Source of the DNA: Nitrosospira sp. Nsp11
GTDB lineage: Bacteria > Pseudomonadota > Gammaproteobacteria > Burkholderiales > Nitrosomonadaceae
Direction: 5' to 3'
NCBI RefSeq assembly: GCF_900142705.1
Contig: NZ_FRBV01000001.1
Coordinates: 248,001 to 312,000 of the forward strand
DNA length: 64,000 bases
Part shown: positions 53,095 through 60,238 of the stretch, piece by piece
Layout of the letters: each line of letters begins with the position of its first letter
How positions within the stretch are numbered: position 1 is the stretch's first letter
Position numbers and translations under genes: made by a program
The notes under the pieces: model-generated
What the model saw: only the letters and a program-made list of their open reading frames with translations
What the model was told of the DNA's origin: nothing
The model's database searches: none

Positions 53095-53640
53095 TTAAAA
53101 CTGGAGGTAGGATTGCTTCCCGAGGCCCCGAACGGGCAAGGAGAAGTGATGAAGAAGTCGAGATTCACGGAGGAGCAAATCATTTATGCGCTGCGGTTGG
53201 CTGACAGCGGCAAGGCGGTGGTTGATGGGTGCCGGCAGCTTGGCGTGTCGGAGGCCACATGCGGACCTGGGTGTGAGCGAGCTGCGCAAGCTCAAGCAGA
53301 TCGAGGATGAGAATGCAAGGCTGCGACGCATCGTGGCCGACCTGACGCTGGACAAGCAGATCCTGCAGGAGGTAGTGCGAAAAAAACTCTGAAGGCTGCC
53401 AAGCGGCGCGAGCTGGCAGCCTGGATGCAGGAGCGTTTCAAAATCAGTGTGCATCGATCATGTCACCTGGCGTTGCTGCAGCGCTCGTCGGTATGCCAAG
53501 AGTATGGCGCGTGATCAAAGCGCATTGTGCCAGCGCAGACGCGACATCGCCATGAATCGTCCCAGGTTTGGCTACCTACGGGTGCTAGTGATACTCAAGC
53601 GCGAAGGTTGGCAGGTGGGCAAAAAACGCGTGTACCTTGC
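53095..53640 (+). mobile_element. Decayed IS3-family element
   Basis: OrfA starts at ATG 53149 (MKKSRFTEEQIIYALRLADS). It loses its frame after GVSEAT, where a small deletion removes the YYVWKKKY-type stretch, then continues one frame over as ADLGVSELRKLKQIEDENAR to QILQEVVRKKL. OrfB pieces follow in shifting frames (RRELAAWMQERFKISVHRS; MNRPRFGYLRVLVILKREGW) and end near 53640, without the catalytic DDE part. The unit is dead. The right end abuts an unrelated SDR fragment. Confidence 0.75.
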
Positions 53641-53673
53641 GAACCAGTCGGGCGACACCGGATTTGGATATAC

Positions 53674-53850
53674 CTATTTATCGACTTTGGCGGTTGAAAG
53701 GGTAAATCCTGCATCGTGTAAAGTTTTGGCGGCTGCTTCAGCATTTTCTTCCCACAGGTCGGCTAGCAGAACATGCTTACCTGCACTGACCCTTCTTGCG
53801 ATAGCTAGCCCAATTGAACCAGTGCCGATTAAAACATTTACGTTCCCCAT
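53674..53850 (-). pseudogene. SDR dehydrogenase, N-terminal fragment
   Basis: From ATG 53850 the minus strand reads MGNVNVLIGTGSIGLAIARR, a Rossmann NAD(P)-binding motif, then HVLLADLWEENAEAAAKTLH, typical of short-chain dehydrogenases. It stops after about 58 residues at the IS3 debris. The catalytic Tyr-x3-Lys part is missing, so the gene is broken. A RAYT element starts 46 bp upstream of its start codon. Confidence 0.7.
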
Positions 53851-53895
53851 GCGAATTTTCCTCTTTATGATTTGCCAATAACATGCGATAGCGAT

Positions 53896-54690
53896 GGGGT
53901 CAGACTCGATCGATCTTGAATTGCTCCGATCGTCTATCTCCACCCTTGGCCGCAGGCTCTACCCGTCTCTTCAATTTCTCTTGAATACTTTGCTTGAACC
54001 GGTCGTTTCCCAATACCCACGCCTTGTTGGTTGCCTCTCTGATTGCGTTAATGCACTCTTCGGAAATCGGGTACTCAAATAGCTGCTGGTATGCACTCCG
54101 GCATTCCTCGTCAGTTCTTCCCAATCGCAGGTATTCAGGATGTGGAGTTACCAAGTTATCGGTTTGGCCCCAGGCGTTGTAGCCATAGCTTGACCAGCGG
54201 TATTCGGATGGATGGGCTACCATGCCTGCACGTACTGGATTGAGTTCTATGTAGCGCATGCAGGTCAACAAATATGTCTCGGTATCAATCAGGGTAGCTT
54301 TGTAGCGCCCTTCCCATAATGTACCGGTGCGCCGATAGCAATGATTGAAAAACTGCACATAATAACGTCCCAGCATTTGCAAGGCTTTGCTCAAACTCTG
54401 CTCTTCGTGGGGTGTGATGAGTAAGTGTACGTGGTTGGTCATCAGCACATAGGCGTGAATGTCACAACCATGCTTTTCACAGGCTAGCCGCAGCTTATCA
54501 AAATAGAACCGATAATCGGCCTCTGCACAGAAAATCTCAGTCCGATTATTGCCACGTAAAATTACGTGCTGCGGTTGACCAGGAAGGATAAATCTCGGTA
54601 AGCGCGCCATTTGCAATTCCTGCTACGGAAGAGTTTCCAGTATACTTCGTCGGCATCCCATAATCAATCGAGTCTGACCCTACTGATTAC
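53896..54690 (-). mobile_element. RAYT element copy 2 (795 bp)
   Basis: The unit is bounded by GGGGTCAGACTCGATCGAT (53896-) and ATCAATCGAGTCTGACCC plus TACTGATTAC (to 54690), here nearly perfect inverted repeats. It has the same length as copy 1 and lies exactly 3,000 bp away. Its right end lies 1 bp before the ATG of the next gene. Confidence 0.78.
53900..54616 (-). CDS. REP-associated tyrosine transposase (RAYT), copy 2
   Basis: This 238-aa paralogue of the RAYT at 50900 has the same length and all motifs intact: TNHVHLLITP for the HUH and CMRYIELNPVRAGMV for the tyrosine. Differences are scattered substitutions (for example TPHPEYLRLGRTDEEC versus NPHPEYRRLGQTDEEC), which suggests some time since duplication and continued constraint. 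RAYTs usually occur singly, so two close copies are unusual. Confidence 0.92.
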   Translation of the reverse strand: MQMARLPRFILPGQPQHVILRGNNRTEIFCAEADYRFYFDKLRLACEKHGCDIHAYVLMTNHVHLLITPHEEQSLSKALQMLGRYYVQFFNHCYRRTGTLWEGRYKATLIDTETYLLTCMRYIELNPVRAGMVAHPSEYRWSSYGYNAWGQTDNLVTPHPEYLRLGRTDEECRSAYQQLFEYPISEECINAIREATNKAWVLGNDRFKQSIQEKLKRRVEPAAKGGDRRSEQFKIDRV

Positions 54691-54691
54691 C

Positions 54692-55279
54692 ATGGATCTG
54701 ATAACCGCAATTACTCTTGTCGCAAGACGCTATCTCGCACCAACAGTAATCGTTATTTTGGTGCTCGCTAGTGGTATGTCATACGTTTGGAGCGAGTACA
54801 AGGATCTCTTAAAGGAGCGAAAATCCTTGGACGATGAAATAGTTCGTTCGGAAAGAAATCGTGCTGATGCTTCAATAGCACTGATCGCACAAAAGGCCGA
54901 ACTCGAAAAGCGTGAGTTCGTTCTTCAGCAACTTGAAAGACAAAACAAAGAAAAGCTAGCTGCGCTTCAGCAACGTGCTAGTGAATATGACGCGGCCTTT
55001 GGAAAATTGCAGCAGGCACAATCTTCTGTGGGCGAAGCCCAAAGACAGAAAGAGGTTGAAGACAAGATTCAAACCCTCATGTCGGAGTTCTCCGCGATGG
55101 GGGTAAACCTGGATGATCCTGTTCGCTGCGGAGATACTGACGGCCAAGCCCGTTTCAATGCAGCGAAAGCGAAGTATACGGAGATTTATACGTTGGCGGA
55201 GGCCAATCGGATGACGAAGAGATTTAATAATTTCCTCTTCCATAACGAACCGTCCGGGTGGCATTCATGCCAGCGCTGA
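54692..55279 (+). CDS. Membrane-anchored coiled-coil protein
   Basis: This 195-aa protein starts at ATG 54692. A membrane helix (LAPTVIVILVLASGMSYVWS) is followed by a long coiled coil (about residues 35-120; KERKSLDDEIVRSERNRADA, ELEKREFVLQQLERQNKEK). A small C-terminal domain with two Cys follows (DPVRCGDTD and WHSCQR). No family is recognised. The upstream RAYT element ends 1 bp before the start codon, so any native ribosome site and promoter are displaced. No Shine-Dalgarno sequence is visible in the RAYT end. Confidence 0.6.
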   Translation: MDLITAITLVARRYLAPTVIVILVLASGMSYVWSEYKDLLKERKSLDDEIVRSERNRADASIALIAQKAELEKREFVLQQLERQNKEKLAALQQRASEYDAAFGKLQQAQSSVGEAQRQKEVEDKIQTLMSEFSAMGVNLDDPVRCGDTDGQARFNAAKAKYTEIYTLAEANRMTKRFNNFLFHNEPSGWHSCQR

Positions 55280-55310
55280 AAATCTATGGAGCATATCATG
55301 GGGGTCCCTT

Positions 55311-55351
55311 GGGGTCAGGTCTTGCTATTTGCCATAACCTGCGAGATCAGC
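55311..55351 (+). repeat. Solo GGGGTCAGGTCTTGC repeat, right copy
   Basis: The sequence matches the left copy (50832-50863) with a few changes: GGGGTCAGGTCTTGCTATTT, then TGCCATAACCTGCGAGATCAG. Both are direct and lie just after the 3' ends of the outer genes of the patch. Confidence 0.8.
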
Positions 55352-55449
55352 CGCATGACGGCAACCTCATCTGATGATGTTGCTGTTACCGTCAAATTTA
55401 CTGCCGGCTACGTCGAATTATAATAGCCGAGCTTAGATTTATTGGACAA

Positions 55450-55483
55450 CAAAAAACCCGCAAGCCTTTATTCATGCGGGTTT
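55450..55483 (-). terminator. Intrinsic terminator of ssrA
   Basis: The stem AACCCGCA/TGCGGGTT (55455-55462 and 55475-55482) is followed on the minus strand by a T-run. It lies about 55 nt past the tmRNA 3' end. The 9-bp tandem repeat starts within the stem's right arm. Confidence 0.8.
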
Positions 55484-55513
55484 CTTGGGTTTCTTGGGTT
55501 TCTTGGGTTTCTT
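55478..55513. repeat. Four 9-bp tandem repeats (GGGTTTCTT)
   Basis: GGGTTTCTT occurs four times head to tail (55478-55513) between the ssrA terminator and the tmRNA 3' end. The first GGGTTT is part of the terminator stem, so the array may have grown by duplication from it. Confidence 0.85.
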
Positions 55514-55535
55514 TGGACGTTGTTAAACGTTTAAT

Positions 55536-55897
55536 TGGTGGAGGCGGCGGGAATCGAACCCGCGTCCGCAAATCCTCTACAGACAGTTCTACATACTTAG
55601 CCATGTTATTTAATTTTACCTGGCATGCGTCAACTGGCAGACTAATGACAGGCGAGTCACCTATTTTTTAGCGTTCTGTAAAGTGACCCTACCGAACGCG
55701 ATCCTCGTTAATGGCTCCGCTGCCTGTTGCCAGACCCGGCGTTGAGGCCCACCGGTGCGGAGTCCAGCCGGATTTAAGCGGCTAGAGCGTAACTATCGTC
55801 GTTTGCGACTATTGGTTTCCAGATGTATTTACGAGGTAACTGGTCCTCGGTATGCCCTGCACTGCTTTGTAATCCACGTCGAAGCCAGGTCGCCCCC
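55536..55897 (-). ncRNA. ssrA: Transfer-messenger RNA (tmRNA)
   Basis: The minus strand starts GGGGGCGACCTGGCTTCGAC and ends with a tRNA-like T-arm (GGTTCGATTCCCGCCGCCTC) and an encoded CCA. The acceptor halves pair over 7 bp. The internal reading frame (about 55775-55810) encodes the tag ANDDSYALAA before a TAA. tmRNA and SmpB rescue stalled ribosomes, and the AA end marks products for ClpXP. The family commonly has ANDENYALAA; this one has DDS in place of DEN. Confidence 0.95.
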
Positions 55898-56104
55898 GGC
55901 ATTCTGTATTTACATCTATTAGATAACTGCGGACCGGAAGAGTTCAATTACCAGTGTTTGGAAATCTTTGGAGAAGCCACTTGAGGTCGGATACCCGACT
56001 GTGTTACCCATTAGATGACAGAAGCATTGGTGAAAACTTTCATACGGCGCAATGCGCTTCGCTTATTGGCGCCCTACTCTTTACTTGCTGCATACTACCA
56101 GATT

Positions 56105-56752
56105 TTACAGATAACCGAGCAGTTCTTGCGGTTGATCGATGAGGTATCTCGCTCCCCATGACTCGGGCGGTGCCGCATTGCCCAAGTAGCCGTATCTCGC
56201 GACGATGGGTTCCATGCCTGCCGCAAGACTGGCCTGCACGTCACGCAAGTCGTCGCCCAGGTAGACGCATTCGGCCGGCGAGACATCCATCGTGTTGCTG
56301 GCTGCAAGTAACGGCTCTGGATGGGGTTTGGAATGCACGGTGTCTCCGCCGCTGATGATGCACGCGAAACGATTGTTCAGGCCTAGCGCCTGCATCAGAG
56401 GTATGGAGAAACGCGCCGGTTTATTGGTAACGATGCCCCACGGAATGCTGCGAATATCGAGTTGATCGAGTAATTCGGTTACGCCTTGAAATAGAGATGT
56501 TTCATGGCATAACCGTTCGGCGTAAAAATCGAGGAATTCGGCGCGCATCGCATCATAGCCCTTATCGCCGGGTTTGATACCGAACCCAAGACCAAGCAGG
56601 CCGCGCGCTCCTGCCGAGGCTTCGGTACGGATATGCTCTATCGGCAGGGCGGCAAGGCCGCGCATGATGCGCTGCCGATTGAGGGCATGACCCAGGTCGG
56701 GCGCGGTATCCGCAAGCGTACCGTCGAGATCGAATAGAACGGCTTTAATCAT
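56105..56752 (-). CDS. gph: Phosphoglycolate phosphatase (HAD family)
   Basis: This 215-aa HAD hydrolase starts IKAVLFDLDGTLADTAPDLG, the nucleophile Asp motif with the GPH-type cap. TNKPARFS supplies the motif-II region, and YLGDDLRDVQASLAAGM the metal-binding acidic motif. It removes phosphate from 2-phosphoglycolate, the by-product of DNA repair and of Rubisco oxygenation. It lies downstream of ubiG on the same strand, a common betaproteobacterial order. Confidence 0.88.
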   Translation of the reverse strand: MIKAVLFDLDGTLADTAPDLGHALNRQRIMRGLAALPIEHIRTEASAGARGLLGLGFGIKPGDKGYDAMRAEFLDFYAERLCHETSLFQGVTELLDQLDIRSIPWGIVTNKPARFSIPLMQALGLNNRFACIISGGDTVHSKPHPEPLLAASNTMDVSPAECVYLGDDLRDVQASLAAGMEPIVARYGYLGNAAPPESWGARYLIDQPQELLGYL

Positions 56753-56922
56753 GAATGAGTCATGAATGAGTGATGGCTGAGCTCAATGGCTGAATCAAAC
56801 AATTCAGGTGCGAGCAAAGGAATTGATGAGCCGACACGGAGAGCAGGCGGTGGCTACGGCTCAGCCTGGTGTCATCCACACGGAAACTCAGCGAGACTTC
56901 AAGCGGGACTTCAAGCGCGAAT

Positions 56923-57642
56923 TCAAGCACGAAACGCCATGATGTAGTTGACGTCCGAATCCTGCCCCAATGCATAAACTTTCGTGATGGGGTTGTAAGT
57001 CAGGCCAATGATCTCCTCGACGGCTAGCCCTGCATCACGGCCCATGCGGGCCAGTTCGGATGGCTTGATGAATTTTGCGTAATCGTGTGTGCCTCTGGGC
57101 AACAGGCTCAGTACATATTCGGCACCGATTATGGCAAAAAGGTACGATTTTGGATTGCGGTTGATGGTTGAGAAGAAAACCCAGCCGCCGGGTTTGACAA
57201 GCTGGGCGCAGGCTCTCACGGTGCTCACCGGGCTGGGCACGTGCTCCAGCATTTCCATGCAGGTAACCACATCGTAATGATGGGGCTGTTCTTTGGCAAG
57301 TTCTTCTACGGCCACCTTACGGTAATTTACCTGCTTGCGGCTTTCCAGCAGGTGCAGCTTTGCAACTTTGAGCGCTTTATCGCCTAGATCGATACCCGTG
57401 ACCTGTGCGGCGCGGTCTGACATGCTTTCTGACAAAATGCCGCCGCCACAGCCGACGTCCAGCACAGTTTTGCCTGCAAAACCCGCAAGCTGGTCGATAT
57501 AATTCAGCCGCAAGGGGTTGATTTCATGCAATGGCTTGAATTCACTGGTCGGGTCCCACCAGCGGTGCGCAAGCTGGCTGAATTTTTCCAATTCAAGCAG
57601 GTCAACGTTTACGTTGTCACTTTCCGTCTGTTTACTCATCAT
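56923..57642 (-). CDS. ubiG: UbiG ubiquinone O-methyltransferase
   Basis: This 239-aa SAM-dependent methyltransferase performs both O-methylations of ubiquinone biosynthesis. [19 protein letters not shown] is the family's N-terminal signature. SAM motif I is [13 protein letters not shown], and [13 protein letters not shown] and VFFSTINRN follow. It lies upstream of gph with a 170-bp gap that carries a few short direct repeats (GACTTCAAGCG). The start may be the second Met. Confidence 0.95.
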   Translation of the reverse strand: MMSKQTESDNVNVDLLELEKFSQLAHRWWDPTSEFKPLHEINPLRLNYIDQLAGFAGKTVLDVGCGGGILSESMSDRAAQVTGIDLGDKALKVAKLHLLESRKQVNYRKVAVEELAKEQPHHYDVVTCMEMLEHVPSPVSTVRACAQLVKPGGWVFFSTINRNPKSYLFAIIGAEYVLSLLPRGTHDYAKFIKPSELARMGRDAGLAVEEIIGLTYNPITKVYALGQDSDVNYIMAFRA

Positions 57643-57871
57643 GCCTCTATGCGGTTGTTGTTGGCATTGCAGAGCGAAGCGAGACTCATCATCCGGCTTA
57701 TCTCACATGCCTCCAATCCGCTCTCCATATAACTCTACTGTTTATAGGGCCAACTCTTCAGAAAAATAATGGGTTGTGATGGGCTGCACTGCGTTTCATC
57801 CATGCATACTATATAAACCATATAGGCGTATAGGATGGCTTCCCGTTACGTTGCCAGTTCTTCAGCCCTCT

Positions 57872-59197
57872 TCAGCCCGCTGCCATCTGTCCCCGCCAGA
57901 ATTCGGCCCTGAGCAACAGCTCCCGCTCATCCAGCGTGGTCAACTCTCCGCAGTTCAGCAGTATCTTACCATTTACCCACACATGGCTCACGTGTTCCCG
58001 CCCCGCAGCGTAGACGAGGTGGGAAACAGGATCATAACAGGGCGAAAGTTCGAGGCTGGAAAAATCCAGGGCAATGATGTCGGCTGACTTGCCCGCCACC
58101 AACGACCCGGTGAGCGCGCCCAGTCCCAGCGCCCGGGCGCCATTGAGTGTAGCCATTTGCAGCGCCTGCCATGCGGGCAGCATGTTGGCGCCGCCGCTTT
58201 GGCCTTTGGCAAGCAGCGCGGTGAAACGCATTTCTTCAAACATATCGAGCCGGTTGTTGCTGGCGGCGCCGTCCGTTCCGATGCCGACGTTAATGTCGGC
58301 ATTCAGCAGTGAGACTATGGGCGCCAGGCCATTGCCCAGCTTCAGATTGGAAGAAGGACAATGCGCCACGGTGCAGCCTTGCTGCGCCAGCAATTCGATT
58401 TCGCCGTTATCCAGGTAGACCATGTGCACCGCGATGAGATTGGGACCGAGAAGGCCGAGCCTGTGCAAACGTTCTATCGGGCGCACCCCGTGAACTTTCA
58501 CGCTATCGCTGATTTCATCACGGGTTTCATGCAGGTGAATATGGATGGGTAGATCGAGTTGCTCCGCATAGGTGAGAATTTTATTGAATATCCTATCGCT
58601 CACCGTATAAGGCGCATGAGGCGCGAAGCAGAACGACAGCAGCGGATGTCGGCTATATTCGTCGCGCAGCGCAAGACCTTTGGCCAGATAATCGTCGGCG
58701 TCGCTGGCGTATGCAGTAGGAAAGTCGATGGCGATCATACCGATGCTGGCGCGTATACCCGAAGCAATCGCCGCCCGAGCAGACGCCTCGGGATAAAAAT
58801 ACATGTCGTTAAAGCAGGTGATCCCGCCTCTCAGCATCTCGGCGCAGGCTAACCGGGTGCCATCGAAGACAAAGCCCGAATCGACGTGCCTGGTTTCCGC
58901 AGGCCATATGTGATTGTTCAGCCACTCCATTAGCGGCAGATCGTCCGCAATGCCCCGCATCAGCGACATCGCGGCATGGGTATGGAGGTTCACCAGGCCC
59001 GGCATCAGCGCGTGATTCTCAAGAACAATATGTTCCTCTGGCGCGAACCGGGCATGGGCCTCGGCACTTGGGACAATTGCGCTGATCACGCCCTTATTGA
59101 TTGCAACGGCATGGTCGCGCAGCGCCACGCCCGCCGGTTCCACCGGAATTATCCAGCGTGCCTCCAGCAATGTATCGATTTTTTCAGGACAGATCAT
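57872..59197 (-). CDS. mtaD: TRZ/ATZ family deaminase (MTA/SAH deaminase-type)
   Basis: This metal-dependent deaminase of about 441 aa is like 5'-methylthioadenosine/S-adenosylhomocysteine deaminase. Metal ligands are in LVNLHTHAAMSLMRG, the HLHETRDEI strand, IAVHMVYL and the GTDGAASNN loop. The N-terminal ARWIIPVEPAGV and C-terminal GKSADIIALD frame the small beta domain. Met7 (59197) is preferred over Met1 (59215). It is upstream of ubiG and would feed methylthio or SAH salvage, fitting a methylation neighbourhood. Confidence 0.85.
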   Translation of the reverse strand: MICPEKIDTLLEARWIIPVEPAGVALRDHAVAINKGVISAIVPSAEAHARFAPEEHIVLENHALMPGLVNLHTHAAMSLMRGIADDLPLMEWLNNHIWPAETRHVDSGFVFDGTRLACAEMLRGGITCFNDMYFYPEASARAAIASGIRASIGMIAIDFPTAYASDADDYLAKGLALRDEYSRHPLLSFCFAPHAPYTVSDRIFNKILTYAEQLDLPIHIHLHETRDEISDSVKVHGVRPIERLHRLGLLGPNLIAVHMVYLDNGEIELLAQQGCTVAHCPSSNLKLGNGLAPIVSLLNADINVGIGTDGAASNNRLDMFEEMRFTALLAKGQSGGANMLPAWQALQMATLNGARALGLGALTGSLVAGKSADIIALDFSSLELSPCYDPVSHLVYAAGREHVSHVWVNGKILLNCGELTTLDERELLLRAEFWRGQMAAG

Positions 59198-59214
59198 TAT
59201 GTGAAAGCTTAGCA

Positions 59215-59245
59215 AAAAAAAACCCTGCGCGATGGCAGGGTTTTG
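59215..59245 (-). terminator. Intrinsic terminator after ompA-like gene
   Basis: A stem ACCCTGC/GCAGGGT (within 59220-59241) has a short loop. The minus strand then has an uninterrupted T-run over 59214-59220. It ends the leftward ompA-like transcript and overlaps the mtaD upstream region. Confidence 0.75.
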
Positions 59246-59265
59246 ATTTTAAGTTTGAAGCAGGA

Positions 59266-59934
59266 TTATTTTACTGTCGCCCGTGTGCCGGCCACTTCAA
59301 CTTCAACGCGACGGTCGGGTTGCAGGCATGCGACCAATGCTTTGGTTTTCTTTTCGCCCTTGCAGGTATCGCCGGTTACCGGATTGGCTTCGCCCTTGCC
59401 ATCGGTAAAGACGGTATCGGCCGCTATGCTTTTCTCGTTGACCAGGTAGCTTTTGACAGATTCAGCGCGACGCATGGATAATTTCTTGTTGTAGGCATCA
59501 GAGCCGATACGGTCAGCGTATCCGATTACAACGATCGTGTCGTATTTGACACCTTCAAGCTTGGAGACAAGGTCATCCAGGGCTTGCTTGCCCTCGGGTT
59601 TTAGATTGGCTTTATCGAAATCGAACAGTTGATCGGCGGAGAGCGATACTTTTTCGGGTTCGCCGTAGGTGGTAGCAACAGGGGCAGCGGGTTCGGCAGG
59701 CGCTTCGACCGTCTTCTCGGGTTTTGGCATCAATTCAGGATCGCATTCGTAGGTCGCCATGGCAGGCGTCCAGTAGCCTGTGCGCCAACAGTCGCCGGAT
59801 GAATCCCGGGCTGTAACCCCACGGCCATCACTTGCATATGCCTCGGGTTGCTCCTCAGCCATGGCAGCTCCTGCAACCAGCATTGGCAGAACCATCGCGC
59901 CAAGCAAGAGTTTTTTCGTTACCGTATTTTTCAT
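59266..59934 (-). CDS. OmpA-family outer-membrane/peptidoglycan-binding protein
   Basis: This 222-aa protein has a signal peptide (KLLLGAMVLPMLVAGAAMAE). A short Pro/Glu-rich linker (EKTVEAPAEPAAPVATTYGE) leads to a C-terminal OmpA-like domain (ADQLFDFDKANLKPEGKQAL, GYADRIGSDAYNKKLSMRRA, DRRVEVEVAG) that binds peptidoglycan. There is no N-terminal beta-barrel. The two Cys pairs (DCWRTGYW/YECDP; TCKGEKKT/ACLQPDRR) may form disulphides. Divergent from gyrA with a 304-bp gap. Confidence 0.88.
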   Translation of the reverse strand: MKNTVTKKLLLGAMVLPMLVAGAAMAEEQPEAYASDGRGVTARDSSGDCWRTGYWTPAMATYECDPELMPKPEKTVEAPAEPAAPVATTYGEPEKVSLSADQLFDFDKANLKPEGKQALDDLVSKLEGVKYDTIVVIGYADRIGSDAYNKKLSMRRAESVKSYLVNEKSIAADTVFTDGKGEANPVTGDTCKGEKKTKALVACLQPDRRVEVEVAGTRATVK

Positions 59935-60238
59935 CTATTGCCCCTTTTTCAGAAAAACTTCAATTCAAGATCAAATCATCCCTTAGGTCATGCAAATAAC
60001 AAACAAAGCCATTTTTTTTGGCCGCGGCACATTATTGCATATTCGCGTTCCGATTATCTAGTTATATGTCCGTTCTTGTCAAATCAAGTTGTTGCAAACG
60101 GCATGAATGCTGGAATGCAGAGGTGACTTGGATACGATCGGCATGCTAAAATAAGCAGTTTTATGTATCGCTATCCGGGGTGAAGCTCAGGACGACATTT
60201 ATGCTTTAAGCTACTGTTTGTCCTGAATAAAACAAGTA
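59935..60238. other. Divergent promoter gap, no gene seen
   Basis: This AT-rich 304-bp region lies between the OmpA-like gene and gyrA. It must hold both promoters. No reading frame or repeat is evident. Confidence 0.5.
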
